64,000 nucleotides of DNA, from the NCBI RefSeq assembly GCF_000325705.1, contig NC_019904.1:4156001-4220000 (forward strand). The letters run 5' to 3'. The position numbers and the translations under genes were made by a program. This document shows, piece by piece, positions 25,338 to 34,565 of this stretch (its first letter is position 1; each line of letters starts with the position of its first letter). The DNA comes from Echinicola vietnamensis DSM 17526 (GTDB taxonomy: Bacteria > Bacteroidota > Bacteroidia > Cytophagales > Cyclobacteriaceae). The notes beneath the pieces were generated by a model that was given only the letters and a program-made list of their open reading frames with translations, had not been told where the DNA came from and did no database searches.

Positions 25338-26594
25338 TTATCTACTCAATTGTAGTATTTTTGATGGTTTGGTGGCTTCAAAATGAATAATGCCATCATA
25401 TTTCTTTAGTAGTTTTTGCCGAAATTCATAATTGTATTTCTTCTGATATACAGAACCAATTGAAATGGTGGTTACTTTCTGTTTTAATTCCTTGTATGTA
25501 CTACTTTCTCTATTCAGTTGACTAAGATCTAAAAATGTGATAGGAGAGGGTGATTTGTCCAATATCAATCCAATATCTGTAAGGGACTGACTTCTGATAT
25601 TAAAGGATGTAAGGATATTACGCTCAGTATCCATTGCTGTAAAAGCCCCCTTGCTAAAGGTAAAACCCAAGGCATAATAATTACTTCCATAAAACCTTCC
25701 AAGATGTTTTCCCAAGGAGGCTCCGAATAAGTAACTTCTGTATGATATATGGCTATTGTGTCCCCAAAGGAATATTTTAGTACCCTGTTTTTCCTGTTCG
25801 ATAATCCATTTAATATTTAGTGCCATTTCCTTATCCCTATGATGCATATTAAGTTTGTTCTTTTTCTGCCATTTAAATGCTTGAGAAATGGATGAAAAAG
25901 CATGTGAAATAAGTCCTTCTGTATTACTCGGAACTTGGAAATTATCAGTGATTTTCTTGGAATACCTTTCCTTGAATTTCTTAAATTTTACTTTTAGGGC
26001 TTTTCTTTCTTTATTATTCATTTTGAAGAAATCGTCAAAGGCCATTAAGGTGGATATATCTGTATTTGACAATTCATAGCTGTTTCTTTCAAGTATAATT
26101 CGCAAGTTTTTGGCAATAGGTATAGGATTTTGGATATCCAATCCGTACATGTGTATTTGCGCTTCAGGTTGTTTGTTCGCATTGTATTCCCTCATCCATT
26201 TTACCAATTCCAATACCTCAAATGTAGAGTAAGTCCAAAATCCAATATTACTGACCAGTTTATATGGATCACCAATACCTTTCGTGATGTAATCATTTAT
26301 GGCCAGGACATTTCCGTAATTAGCTTCTATTGCAAATACATTAAATTGGTGTTCGGTAACCAAGTATTTAAAGATTCGGTGTTTCATCTGGAAAAAATCT
26401 TTTGTCCCATGAGTAGCCTCACCTGCACCAACGATCGTTGCTTCCTGTAAATATTCCGACAGAAAGTTCAAGTCTTCTATTGGGGCATTGGGAGCGAGGT
26501 TTTCAATAGCATGAAAATTGTTCTCTTGCGCAAGAACCGGAATTGAGTTGGTCAATAGAAAGTAAAAAAGGAGTGTTCTGGGTAGGTTTTTCAT
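25338..26594 (-). CDS. Erythromycin esterase-like (EreA/ChaN-fold) protein
   Basis: 418 residues with a signal peptide (about 1-22). The family signature GAGEATHGTKDFFQMKHRIF (about residues 56-75) carries the Glu and His used by Ere-type esterases. Further family segments are FAIEANYGN, HMYGLDIQNP and FLWGHNSHISY with another conserved His. Characterised members hydrolyse the macrolide lactone ring, but most homologs in environmental bacteria have unknown substrates, so resistance should not be assumed. It stands alone on the minus strand. Confidence 0.85.
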   Translation of the reverse strand: MKNLPRTLLFYFLLTNSIPVLAQENNFHAIENLAPNAPIEDLNFLSEYLQEATIVGAGEATHGTKDFFQMKHRIFKYLVTEHQFNVFAIEANYGNVLAINDYITKGIGDPYKLVSNIGFWTYSTFEVLELVKWMREYNANKQPEAQIHMYGLDIQNPIPIAKNLRIILERNSYELSNTDISTLMAFDDFFKMNNKERKALKVKFKKFKERYSKKITDNFQVPSNTEGLISHAFSSISQAFKWQKKNKLNMHHRDKEMALNIKWIIEQEKQGTKIFLWGHNSHISYRSYLFGASLGKHLGRFYGSNYYALGFTFSKGAFTAMDTERNILTSFNIRSQSLTDIGLILDKSPSPITFLDLSQLNRESSTYKELKQKVTTISIGSVYQKKYNYEFRQKLLKKYDGIIHFEATKPSKILQLSR

Positions 26595-26664
26595 ATTTGT
26601 AATTATTATCGTCCGAGTAAAGATTTTAGGATTGTAAAAAATTCGTCCAAATCTGCCCCTAAAT

Positions 26665-26676
26665 CCCCTAAAGGGG
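26665..26676. repeat. CCCCTAAAGGGG-type intergenic palindrome
   Basis: CCCCTAAAGGGG within CCTAAATCCCCTAAAGGGGACT. Similar 'CCCCTAAAGGGGACTTT' sequences are scattered in many Bacteroidota intergenic regions. Only one copy was seen here. Confidence 0.4.
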
Positions 26677-26819
26677 ACTTTGTTATTTTATTATCCATTC
26701 AAAGAACGGGAAGTTTTACGAAATCAAATAAATCTTTTCTGTTTTCATAAAACTACGTTTCCAGCGTAATTGAAATTTAATCGGACGACAGTGATTTGTA
26801 ATAGCAATTAAAAATTAGA

Positions 26820-26844
26820 CCTCCTTTCGCACAGCGAAAGGAGG
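26820..26844 (-). terminator. Terminator of the beta-barrel protein gene
   Basis: An 11-bp perfect stem CCTCCTTTCGC/GCGAAAGGAGG with an ACA loop lies 12 bp beyond the stop of the minus-strand gene and is followed on that strand by a T-rich stretch (GTCTAATTTTTAATT). Confidence 0.75.
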
Positions 26845-26855
26845 CCTATTGGTCA

Positions 26856-27554
26856 TTAATATTTCACTAAATGGTAATTGATGCCAAATGAAAATTCCTG
26901 GCCTGTCTTACCAAAATCAACTTCATAGTCATAACCATTCTCATCGGCATAGGCATTTTTCTCGCCATAGAACCTCCCCGGAGAGTAATAGGCTTCGATA
27001 CCAAGTCTAGGTAAAATCATATAATTGACACCTACATGGATTTCGGATGCGATGTAATTTGTTTTTCTCATGACGGATTGCCCCGAATACCCCATTGTGG
27101 TTCCTTTTTCCCTATAGAAATTAGCGCTCAGTCCTGCAAATGGGGAAAGTTTTCCCGATAGGGTAAAGTACTTTCTGAACAGTACCCCTCCTCCGATTCG
27201 GTCAAGATCCGTGTCAGCATGCAGAATGGATTCATTGTTTTCATTAAGGATGGTATGGTTTATTTTGGACTGGCCAATGACCATCTGTGCTCCAAGATAG
27301 TATCCTTTGCCCAAAAATTTCCCTACACCAGGCGTAAAATAATAAGAGGACTTTTTAAATGTAGATTGATGTGTTTCCTCAGGGTTTGGTGTAGCTTGAA
27401 ATACCGTGGAGAAACGGTCAGAATACTTGCTAAAAGAAAAACCAGAACGGATAATGATGTCCTTAGAGGTTGTTTGGGCGGTAGCCTGTTTGATGGCCCC
27501 GATTTTGAAAATAAAAACGGCAGCTAAAAATGCCAGAGCATGTTTCTTTGTCAT
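26856..27554 (-). CDS. Outer-membrane beta-barrel protein, hypothetical
   Basis: 232 residues with a signal peptide (about 1-26, ending ATAQ). The rest alternates polar and hydrophobic residues with many aromatic and Gly positions (for example YYFTPGVGKFLGKGYYLGAQ), in the pattern of an eight- to ten-strand barrel of the porin/OmpW-like group, and finishes in an aromatic-rich strand (EFSFGINYHLVKY). Function is unknown. It is a single-gene unit. Confidence 0.75.
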   Translation of the reverse strand: MTKKHALAFLAAVFIFKIGAIKQATAQTTSKDIIIRSGFSFSKYSDRFSTVFQATPNPEETHQSTFKKSSYYFTPGVGKFLGKGYYLGAQMVIGQSKINHTILNENNESILHADTDLDRIGGGVLFRKYFTLSGKLSPFAGLSANFYREKGTTMGYSGQSVMRKTNYIASEIHVGVNYMILPRLGIEAYYSPGRFYGEKNAYADENGYDYEVDFGKTGQEFSFGINYHLVKY

Positions 27555-27810
27555 GATAAAATACTGTTTAGAATAAAATTATTTCAAAAATGGCAAAAAA
27601 AAATTAACAGACAAATATTCCGTTGTTTTTAGTTTTCGGAGGAAATATGCTATCAAAAAATACTCATTTTGAGTATTTTTTAAGTGTTGAATATTCGATA
27701 TCTTGCGAAAATTCGGTTTTTGACCAACCGAATCCCCCCTGGTGTGTAACGTGTTGTGGTATTCATCACAATCAGATTTTTATTCATTTCCTAACACATA
27801 TTTTATTAAC

Positions 27811-29661
27811 ATGAAAACACTGTTTTTAAAGGCCTTTATGTCCTTTTTGCTTTTATGCTTCGTTTCACTAACCTTTTGTAAAGCTTTTCAAGATCTCAAA
27901 TCCAGTCAAGAGATTTCCCTGGAATCCAGTACCCCATCCGTCAAAGCGCCGATTATTAACGGAGATACGGCTCGATTAGAAGGATATATAAAAGGCTATG
28001 ACAGTTCGCTGGAATTTACCACCGGAATCATTTATGTAGAGGATGTTATGGAACATGCATCTTTTCCCGTGGTGGTAAAGGTTTTTCCGGATGGAAGGTT
28101 CGAAGGGAAATGGCCCTTGCTTTTTCCCAGCTATACATCCATGAAAATGGGAAACCATTGGATTCCAATTTATATGGAGCCTGGAAAAACTTTGACGATG
28201 ATACTGGACAAAGAGGATTTTGAGGAGGGAGCCAAACGACGGGATAGCCAATACCAATTTAAACATACACAATTCAAAGGACCACTGGCTCAGGTAAACA
28301 GCCAGCTACAAGGATATAAATTTGAGCAGTTTAATTATAACAGGCTGGAGGATCAAGTTAAGTCCTATACACCAGTGGAATTTAAGGAGCGCCAAATGAC
28401 ACTTCACCAGAAGCAAATGGAAAGGGCAAAAGCGTATATTGATGGTAATGATATAGATCCCAAAGCAGCCTCAATCATCAATAACGAAATCTTAACTAAA
28501 AATGCTATCGTCCTATTTGATTTTGAAGCTAGGCGTCGGTATCTGGCCGAACGCGACACCTCCGCATCCCTTCAAAATAATGAAGTGCTAAGTAAGCCCG
28601 TTTCCGAAAATTATTATGACTTTCTTCAAGAAATGCCCTTGGACGATAAAGCCCTGATGGTTTCTGATGAATTTAGTACGTTTGTTAATCGATTCGAGTT
28701 CAGCCAGCCATTTACTAGTAATAATCCTACGTTCCATATCCCCTTGAGACAACCTGATAAGGATTTGTTATTGGACTTTTTAGATCAAAAGGGAATAGAG
28801 CTCTCCGAGATGGACAGAAAATTAATCACTATAAGTTTGGAGGATGAGAAAACCAAGGAGGATTCCTTGTTTCTACAGGCACACGAGGACAGCCTCCAGC
28901 TTTTTGCTCAAAAACACGGTCCCATATTAAAAGAATTTTTCAAGCGATCCATGAAAGATCAACAACCGTCTAAATTGGCCTACTATAAAGCATATTGGAG
29001 CAATAGGGACAGTGTGCTAGTTCATCAGTTGGGCCTAAAGGACAGCTGGACCTATGAAGTGACCAAAATTCGGAACTTGGAATTTGCTCTTGATTTTATC
29101 GGACCAGAGGAGGCAGGAGAATACTGGGAAAGCTTGAAAGCCGGTCTGAACTATGAGGAGCTTCAACGTAAAGGACAGGAAATTTATGATAAAGTAGTCC
29201 TGGAACGGGAATCCCAACCCTATGCGATTGAAGGGGAAGGTGCCGAAATTTTCAAGGAAATTATAGCTCCTTTTAAAGGCAAGGTACTTTTTGTGGATTT
29301 TTGGGCAACCACATGTGGCCCATGTGTCTATACCATCAAAAAAATGAAAGGTACCCGTGAACAATATAAAAACAAGGGAGATATAGCGTTTATCTTCATT
29401 ACCGACATAAAAGGCTCTCCTGAAAAGAAATACCAAGTCTTCATCGATGATCAAGAATTAGAGCATTCATATAAGCTATCTGTAGATGAACACAACATGT
29501 TGCGGCAACTATTTAAATTCAATGGTATTCCACGCTATGTGGTGATTGATCGGGAGGGCAAAGTATATGATGATGATTTTGCGATGCACAACTTTAACGC
29601 CGAACTCCCACGCATACTCGCAGCCAATCCTTCTGAAGAAGGAGTAAAAACAGGTGATTAA
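27811..29661 (+). CDS. TlpA-like thiol-disulfide reductase with N-terminal DUF4369-like region
   Basis: 616 residues from the ATG at 27811. A signal peptide precedes a strand-rich N-terminal region (about 40-150; LEGYIKGYDSSLEFTTGIIY), a long helical middle (about 160-460) and a C-terminal thioredoxin domain (about 470-600) with active site CGPC in FVDFWATTCGPCVYTIKKMK and the cis-Pro segment FNGIPRYVVID. Bacteroidota carry many such large periplasmic TlpA proteins, of mostly unknown substrate. It is a single-gene unit facing right. Confidence 0.85.
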   Translation: MKTLFLKAFMSFLLLCFVSLTFCKAFQDLKSSQEISLESSTPSVKAPIINGDTARLEGYIKGYDSSLEFTTGIIYVEDVMEHASFPVVVKVFPDGRFEGKWPLLFPSYTSMKMGNHWIPIYMEPGKTLTMILDKEDFEEGAKRRDSQYQFKHTQFKGPLAQVNSQLQGYKFEQFNYNRLEDQVKSYTPVEFKERQMTLHQKQMERAKAYIDGNDIDPKAASIINNEILTKNAIVLFDFEARRRYLAERDTSASLQNNEVLSKPVSENYYDFLQEMPLDDKALMVSDEFSTFVNRFEFSQPFTSNNPTFHIPLRQPDKDLLLDFLDQKGIELSEMDRKLITISLEDEKTKEDSLFLQAHEDSLQLFAQKHGPILKEFFKRSMKDQQPSKLAYYKAYWSNRDSVLVHQLGLKDSWTYEVTKIRNLEFALDFIGPEEAGEYWESLKAGLNYEELQRKGQEIYDKVVLERESQPYAIEGEGAEIFKEIIAPFKGKVLFVDFWATTCGPCVYTIKKMKGTREQYKNKGDIAFIFITDIKGSPEKKYQVFIDDQELEHSYKLSVDEHNMLRQLFKFNGIPRYVVIDREGKVYDDDFAMHNFNAELPRILAANPSEEGVKTGD

Positions 29662-29928
29662 ACTCGTGCCGTGTTATTCGTAAAATGACCTTTCGACTCT
29701 CTGATCTTCGCAGGAGGGCAGGGAGTCGAACCCCATAAGGAACGTCAAATTAAACTTAACACAGCACTAGGTATGCCAATAACCAAATGGCATAACCTTT
29801 TGCATGTAAGGAAGGTAGCTGTACCTCATAAGAAAGGCCTTGCATGGTTACGGCGAGGTTGGCAAGAGAATATACTAGAGGGTAGGGATCATTTCAGGGA
29901 TTTTGTACATTAGAAAAAAAAGAATTAT

Positions 29929-30309
29929 ATGGGATTATTTTCATCATTGCTGGGCAATGCCGGAGTCGTAGAACCGGAAAAGCTACAGGCCGATTTTGGC
30001 CAACTACTGATAGATGGCGAGGACCTTGAGATTGGTTTTAAGCTCATCCGTGATACTTTCATTTTTACTAGTAAACGGCTGATCCTTGTGGACAAGCAAG
30101 GCTTAACTGGAAAAAAAGTGGAATACAAATCCATTACCTATAAAAGTATCACCAGGTTTAGCATTGAGACTGCTGGGACATTTGACTTGGATGCCGAATT
30201 GAAAATATGGATATCCGGTGAACAACACCCTTCATTGGTCAAAAAATTCAACAAATCTGTTAATGTCTATGATGTGCAGAAAGTACTGGCCCGACATGTC
30301 TTAGGCTAA
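29929..30309 (+). CDS. Bacterial PH-domain protein (DUF1696/bPH type)
   Basis: 126 residues forming one domain: LLIDGEDLEIGFKLIRDTFI, FTSKRLILVDKQGLTGKKVE, YKSITYKSITRFSIETAG, FDLDAELKIWISG and a closing helix. These match the small cytosolic pleckstrin-homology-like proteins of the YvbH/DUF1696 group, which form oligomeric rings. The cellular role is not established. It converges on hxlA across a shared terminator. Confidence 0.85.
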   Translation: MGLFSSLLGNAGVVEPEKLQADFGQLLIDGEDLEIGFKLIRDTFIFTSKRLILVDKQGLTGKKVEYKSITYKSITRFSIETAGTFDLDAELKIWISGEQHPSLVKKFNKSVNVYDVQKVLARHVLG

Positions 30310-30410
30310 TGGTTTATATATTTCTGTAAAACATGCTTTTGTTAAAGTAAAAGTAAAGTTAAAATTACTTAATACATTGTTATTAAGTGAATTAAAACCG
30401 TAAAAAACTA

Positions 30411-30454
30411 TCTCCCATTGACTTTTGTTTGGGTCAAATGAAGTCAATGGGAGA
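30411..30454. terminator. Bidirectional terminator between the PH-domain gene and hxlA
   Basis: TCTCCCATTGACTT (30411-30424) and its exact complement (30441-30454) form a 14-bp stem with a 16-nt loop. On the minus strand a TAGTTTTTT tract follows directly, so the main role is ending hxlBA transcription. Confidence 0.75.
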
Positions 30455-30472
30455 CCGTTTGGTTAAATAATA

Positions 30473-31105
30473 TTAATCGGCCAATAGGGCTTCTTTAAGA
30501 GCTTTGGCTGCTGCTGCAGGGTCCTCAGCACCATAGATGGCTGCGCCGGCTACGGCCACTGTAGCCCCCGATTTTTTAACGGCTTCGATGCTTTTCAGAT
30601 TTACTCCTCCGGCAATAGAAACCGGTACCCCTGCCCGTGATGCTTCGTCGATGAGCACTTGGATGGAGTATCCCGGATCTGCCTGTTCGTCCAAACCGGC
30701 ATGAAGCTCCACGAATTCAACCCCCAGTTTAATTACCTCTTGGGCTCTTTTTACACGATCTTTTACTCCGATCGTATCCACGACAACAGCTCGGTTGTAT
30801 TTTTTAGCAGCTTCGACTGCCCCAGAGATAGTGGCATCTCCTGTGGCACCCAAAATGGTGATGTAGTCTGCTCCGGCTTGAAAGGCCATTTCTGCTTCCA
30901 GTGCACCGGCATCGGCTGTTTTGAAATCAGCAAAGACCTTTTTGTCCGGGAAAGCCTCTTTCATGGCGGTAATGACACTTAATCCCTCACTTTTGATCAG
31001 CGGAGTTCCCAACTCGATAATGTCAATATAGGGAGCAACCTTGGTGGCCAAGGCAATGGCATCCGCTGTTTTCAATAGATCAATGGCGACTTGTAATTTG
31101 GTCAT
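30473..31105 (-). CDS. hxlA: 3-hexulose-6-phosphate synthase
   Basis: 210 residues, an OMP-decarboxylase-like TIM barrel. Visible motifs: LQVAIDLL at the N-terminus, DIIELGTPLIKSEG, the catalytic FADFKTADAG (Asp-x-Lys-x-x-Asp), ADYITILGAT, VVDTIGV, FVELHAGLDEQ and SIAGGVN. It condenses formaldehyde with ribulose 5-phosphate to give 3-hexulose 6-phosphate. The isomerase gene hxlB lies directly upstream, 41 bp away, so the pair forms the formaldehyde-fixing step of the ribulose monophosphate pathway. In a heterotroph it most likely detoxifies formaldehyde or, run backwards, supplies ribulose 5-phosphate. Confidence 0.93.
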   Translation of the reverse strand: MTKLQVAIDLLKTADAIALATKVAPYIDIIELGTPLIKSEGLSVITAMKEAFPDKKVFADFKTADAGALEAEMAFQAGADYITILGATGDATISGAVEAAKKYNRAVVVDTIGVKDRVKRAQEVIKLGVEFVELHAGLDEQADPGYSIQVLIDEASRAGVPVSIAGGVNLKSIEAVKKSGATVAVAGAAIYGAEDPAAAAKALKEALLAD

Positions 31106-31146
31106 AATTCTTGTGTATTTAAGGTAAAACTATTTTTATAAATCGG

Positions 31147-31734
31147 CTATTCCATGTTAGCATGTCTTGTCCACAGCTCTTCAGGGCTGGTTTTACTCTT
31201 TTTCCAAAGGAAATGAACCAGGCCATCAAACAGGATGAGAAAGGATTGTTCAAAGAGGCTCCCGGCGTATTGGGCAGAGATGGAGGTATGGAATTCTTGC
31301 TTTCCGGCTGCGGGAATAATGACGCTGTGTTGAGCAAGCTGGGCTAAGGGAGCATCCTGATTGGTGCTGAAACTGATGACCGCAGCACCGCTTTTACGGG
31401 CCGTTTCTGCAGCTTTAACGATCGATCCAGTAGTGCCTGATCCAGAAGCGGCCAGCAAAAGATCCCCATTACTTATGGCTGGTGTGTTGGTTTCCCCGAC
31501 CACATAAACCGTATAGCCCAAATGCATCAACCGCATGGCAGCGGCTTTGATCATAAAGCCAGTCCGCCCAGCGCCAATGAGGAAAATACGGTTGGCATCG
31601 TGTAAAGACTGCACTACATCGTCGAGGTTTTCCAACTGGATACGGCTGAAGAGCTGTTCATGCTCGCTCAATATCCTGGTGATGGCATTTGAAATGGTGC
31701 TGTTTTCTGTTGTCATTTCTGATTCGTTCCACAT
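31147..31734 (-). CDS. hxlB: 6-phospho-3-hexuloisomerase
   Basis: 195 residues from the ATG at 31734. A GTG at 31773 would overlap the likely -7 box at 31776-31783 and an ATG at 31719 is also possible. It is a single SIS domain: IFLIGAGRTGFMIKAAAMRL, VYVVGETNTPAI, GDLLLAASGSGTTGSIVKAA and VISFSTNQDAPLAQLA, ending in the Glu/His-bearing QEFHTSISAQYAGSLFEQ. It converts 3-hexulose 6-phosphate to fructose 6-phosphate. It is first in the hxlB-hxlA operon and divergent from an AraC regulator. Confidence 0.92.
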   Translation of the reverse strand: MWNESEMTTENSTISNAITRILSEHEQLFSRIQLENLDDVVQSLHDANRIFLIGAGRTGFMIKAAAMRLMHLGYTVYVVGETNTPAISNGDLLLAASGSGTTGSIVKAAETARKSGAAVISFSTNQDAPLAQLAQHSVIIPAAGKQEFHTSISAQYAGSLFEQSFLILFDGLVHFLWKKSKTSPEELWTRHANME

Positions 31735-31775
31735 AGTATGTTGCGCTTGTTTGATGGATGACTTGAAGTACACTG

Positions 31776-31783
31776 CAAAAGTA
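31776..31783 (-). promoter_or_regulatory. -7 box of the hxlBA operon
   Basis: On the minus strand the sequence reads TACTTTTG, a full match to TAnnTTTG, 42 bp before the chosen hxlB start. A CAA (TTG on minus) at 31811-31813 is the nearest -33 candidate but the spacing is long, which would suit an activator-dependent promoter. Confidence 0.5.
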
Positions 31784-31824
31784 GGCTGCTGTTTTGGCGA
31801 AGGATGTACACAATTTGATAGATG

Positions 31825-31885
31825 TGTGGTACATTTTGCCCGTACTTATGGTGGGCTTGGTGGTATTGACTATTTTTGTGGTACA
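31825..31885. promoter_or_regulatory. Two direct TGTGGTACA repeats between hxlB and the AraC gene
   Basis: TGTGGTACA occurs at 31825-31833 and again at 31877-31885, 52 bp apart, or close to five helical turns. Direct repeats on one face of the DNA are typical of AraC-family binding sites, and they lie upstream of the hxlB -7 box in the divergent gap. Confidence 0.55.
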
Positions 31886-31939
31886 ATATGGAAATCCCTC
31901 GAAGGATAGCCATTTTTAAAACCGATAAATGCCCCTGTT

Positions 31940-32782
31940 ATGCTAAGCAATAAAGTCCTCTATATTCGAAATTTGGATAATTGTCCACCGGCTTATTTGG
32001 AGGATCCGGAGAGGAGGGAGTTTTTTGAAATCGTATGGTTGGAAAATGAAAATGCCTTGCATGAACCCCAGCATAACTTTCAGACGTTGCGAGGAGATTG
32101 GATTTACCTCATCCCACCATACAGGGTACATCAGCTGAACAAAGCCGGAAAAAAAGGTTGGTTGATCTCTTTTAAGCGGGAACTGCTGGAAGGGGACCTC
32201 AAGGAGTTTCTTTTGGACGTCTTCCGGATGTTTAATATTCAAGGAGAATTCTCATGCCTGCAAGTGAGTGAAGAAAGCTCTAAAGGGCTGAATACGGTCT
32301 TTGGGCTGCTCAAAGAAGAATACCAACAGTCCACGTTAAACATCATCATGATCAAAGCCTTGCTGAAAGTCTTTTTGCTGCAGTTGATACAGTTAAAAGA
32401 GCAGCATTTTACGTTACAGGATATTAATGAGAAACGGGTCTATGAATTTATGCTGCTCTTGGAAATGAATTATCTGGAGGAGCGATCGGCTGATTTCTAT
32501 GCCGATAAACTGGGCATCAGTGCCAAGCGGCTCAACCAGATTTTGAAGGAAAAGCTGCAAAAAACTGGCGTGCAGCTCATTCATGACCGGGTGGTGCTGG
32601 AGGCCAAAAGGCAAATTATCCACAGTGAAAACACCATCAAGGAAATAGCCTTTGCGCTTGGATTTAAGGACCGCTCATACTTTAGCCGTTTTTTTAAACA
32701 ACATGCCGGCCAGACCCCACAAGAATTCCAAGCCAGTGTTACCGCACATGTCCAGAATTATGACAATACCTTAATCAATTGA
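31940..32782 (+). CDS. AraC-family transcriptional regulator (probable hxlBA regulator)
   Basis: 280 residues. The N-terminal 150 residues form a cupin-like sensing domain (FFEIVWLEN, LRGDWIYLIPPYRVHQL). The C-terminal 100 residues carry two HTHs: SADFYADKLGISAKRLNQIL and ENTIKEIAFALGFKDRSYFS, followed by RFFKQHAGQTPQEFQAS. It is divergent from hxlB, with two TGTGGTACA repeats between them. It probably responds to formaldehyde or a sugar phosphate and controls hxlBA; the effector is not known. Confidence 0.88.
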   Translation: MLSNKVLYIRNLDNCPPAYLEDPERREFFEIVWLENENALHEPQHNFQTLRGDWIYLIPPYRVHQLNKAGKKGWLISFKRELLEGDLKEFLLDVFRMFNIQGEFSCLQVSEESSKGLNTVFGLLKEEYQQSTLNIIMIKALLKVFLLQLIQLKEQHFTLQDINEKRVYEFMLLLEMNYLEERSADFYADKLGISAKRLNQILKEKLQKTGVQLIHDRVVLEAKRQIIHSENTIKEIAFALGFKDRSYFSRFFKQHAGQTPQEFQASVTAHVQNYDNTLIN

Positions 32783-32862
32783 CCGTGTAAAGTATGGATC
32801 AAATCGTATTTTACCAGTGAACAATATCCTCCAGCTTTTTTGCTTGATCCTTGGTTTTCAGA

Positions 32863-32895
32863 CAAAAAAAGATCACCCAAAACGCGGGTGATCTT
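32863..32895 (-). terminator. Terminator of the ammonium transporter gene
   Basis: GATCACCC/GGGTGATC stem with a 7-nt loop, preceded by seven A residues (a T tract on the minus strand). It lies between two convergent genes and 38 bp from the stop of the transporter gene. Confidence 0.75.
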
Positions 32896-32932
32896 CAAAG
32901 GTTTGAGTCATGAATTTTTTACTGCGCAGGAT

Positions 32933-34261
32933 TTATGCGGACTCTCCGTGCTGGGAGATATCCAGTCCGACTTCTTCGTATTCATCCCGTACCCTTAAGG
33001 TCACAAATTTGTTCAGCACGAAAAATATCGCATACGAAACCACAAATGAAAAGACCGATACACCTACCAATACGACCATATGAGAACCGAAGATGGCCCA
33101 TCCGCCGTGTAGCAAGCTGGATCCTTCAGGATTAGCAAAAATAGCGGTCAAAATCATTCCGACAATTCCACCGACTCCGTGGCAGGCAAAAACGTCCAAC
33201 GTGTCGTCCATTTGTTTTAAGAATTTGGCAGACAAGGCCAAGTTAGAGATGATGGCTCCTATAAACCCGAAAAACATGCTTTCTGGAACGGTGATGAATC
33301 CTGCAGCTGGCGTAATGACCACTAAGCCTACTACCGCCCCGATGCAGGCTCCCATGGCCGTAATCTTGCGTCCTTGCATCCTGTCGAAAAACACCCAAGT
33401 CATCATAGCGGTGGCAGAACTGATCGTGGTCGTTGCAAAGGCCAAAGCGGCTGTTCCGTTGGCAGCGAGTGAGGAACCGGCGTTAAAACCGAACCAGCCA
33501 AACCACAGCATGCCTGTTCCCAGCATGATATAGGTGATATTAGATGGAGCATGGTGCTGGTTTCGACGTTTACCAATAAAAAGAGCGCCTGCCAGAGAAG
33601 CTAAGCCTGCACTGATGTGCACCACGGTACCGCCTGCGAAATCCAGCACACCAAAATACGCGCCAATCAGGCCATCAGGGTGCCATACCATGTGACAGAG
33701 GGGAGCATAGACAAGTACGCAAAAGATACCGATGAAAAACACGTACCCAATAAATCGTACGCGCTCGGCAAAGGAACCCGTAATGATTGCCGGGGTAATG
33801 ACAGCAAATTTCATTTGGAATAGCGCAAATAAAATGAATGGAATACTGCTGGCAATGCTTATATGGGGAAGTTTATTTACCTGATCAAAGAACATGTACT
33901 GAAAAGGATTGCCGATCAATCCATAGAGCTGCCCGTCGATGGTGATGCCTATAGGGTCTCCAAAAGCCAAACTAAAGCCCACAACTGTCCAGACCATGGT
34001 CACGACGCCGAGGGAAATAAAACTTTGGAGCATCGTAGAAATGAGGTTCTTTTTTCCGACCATTCCTCCATAAAATAGCGAGAGGCCAGGCGTCATCAAT
34101 AGCACCAAGCAAGAGGCAGTCAATAGCCAAGCGATGTCCGAAAAAACCAACTGGTCTTCAGTACCAAAACTACCAGCTGCAGGAGCTTCTACCTGCCAAA
34201 ATAAACCAGCTATTGAAGCTGCGATAATTGTCCCGAAGGCAACTTTCCACTTTTTCTTCAT
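32933..34261 (-). CDS. amtB: Ammonium transporter (Amt/MEP/Rh family)
   Basis: 442 residues with an N-terminal signal-like segment and eleven predicted transmembrane helices. Family motifs: TPGLSLFYGGMVGKKNLIST, GSFAERVRF, the pore His in PLCHMVWHPDG, DFAGGTVVHISAGLASLAGA, the second pore His in FACHGVGG, and GTGMLWFGWFGFNAGSSLAA. It conducts ammonium into the cell when nitrogen is scarce. A P-II (glnB/glnK) gene, often paired with amtB, is not next to it here. A -7 box match (TAGTTTTG on minus) is at 34284-34291. Confidence 0.95.
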   Translation of the reverse strand: MKKKWKVAFGTIIAASIAGLFWQVEAPAAGSFGTEDQLVFSDIAWLLTASCLVLLMTPGLSLFYGGMVGKKNLISTMLQSFISLGVVTMVWTVVGFSLAFGDPIGITIDGQLYGLIGNPFQYMFFDQVNKLPHISIASSIPFILFALFQMKFAVITPAIITGSFAERVRFIGYVFFIGIFCVLVYAPLCHMVWHPDGLIGAYFGVLDFAGGTVVHISAGLASLAGALFIGKRRNQHHAPSNITYIMLGTGMLWFGWFGFNAGSSLAANGTAALAFATTTISSATAMMTWVFFDRMQGRKITAMGACIGAVVGLVVITPAAGFITVPESMFFGFIGAIISNLALSAKFLKQMDDTLDVFACHGVGGIVGMILTAIFANPEGSSLLHGGWAIFGSHMVVLVGVSVFSFVVSYAIFFVLNKFVTLRVRDEYEEVGLDISQHGESA

Positions 34262-34565
34262 TGTATTTTTTAAAATTTGGCTACAAAACTAAGTCAATTT
34301 TCTGATTTTTCAGAATTTTCACTAAACTTAACCAAGTGATATCTAATATTAGGAAGGGATGTTTTTTTGTAAAAAAGGAAGCTATCGCTCTAGCAAATTT
34401 GTGATGCCTCCCTTAACCAGCCCCATGTGTAAACATCGAGGTTTAAAATGTAAGTACTGTTCAAACCAGTCATGTTATTTTATAATCTATTTAGGTAAAA
34501 AATTAATAAAATAAGTATAGGCATTGTTATTGTACTTTTAAGTTTTAAAGTGATACATTTATTAT
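34262..34565. other. Divergent promoter region of amtB and the AI-2E-type gene
   Basis: 304 bp. On the minus strand TAGTTTTG at 34291-34284 matches the -7 consensus, 23 bp before the amtB start codon. No further signal was recognised on the plus strand. Confidence 0.45.

Noticed and set aside
25338..26594. Erythromycin resistance gene
   Set aside because: Family membership is clear, but chromosomal homologs in environmental Bacteroidota mostly have unknown substrates and no resistance context is present.
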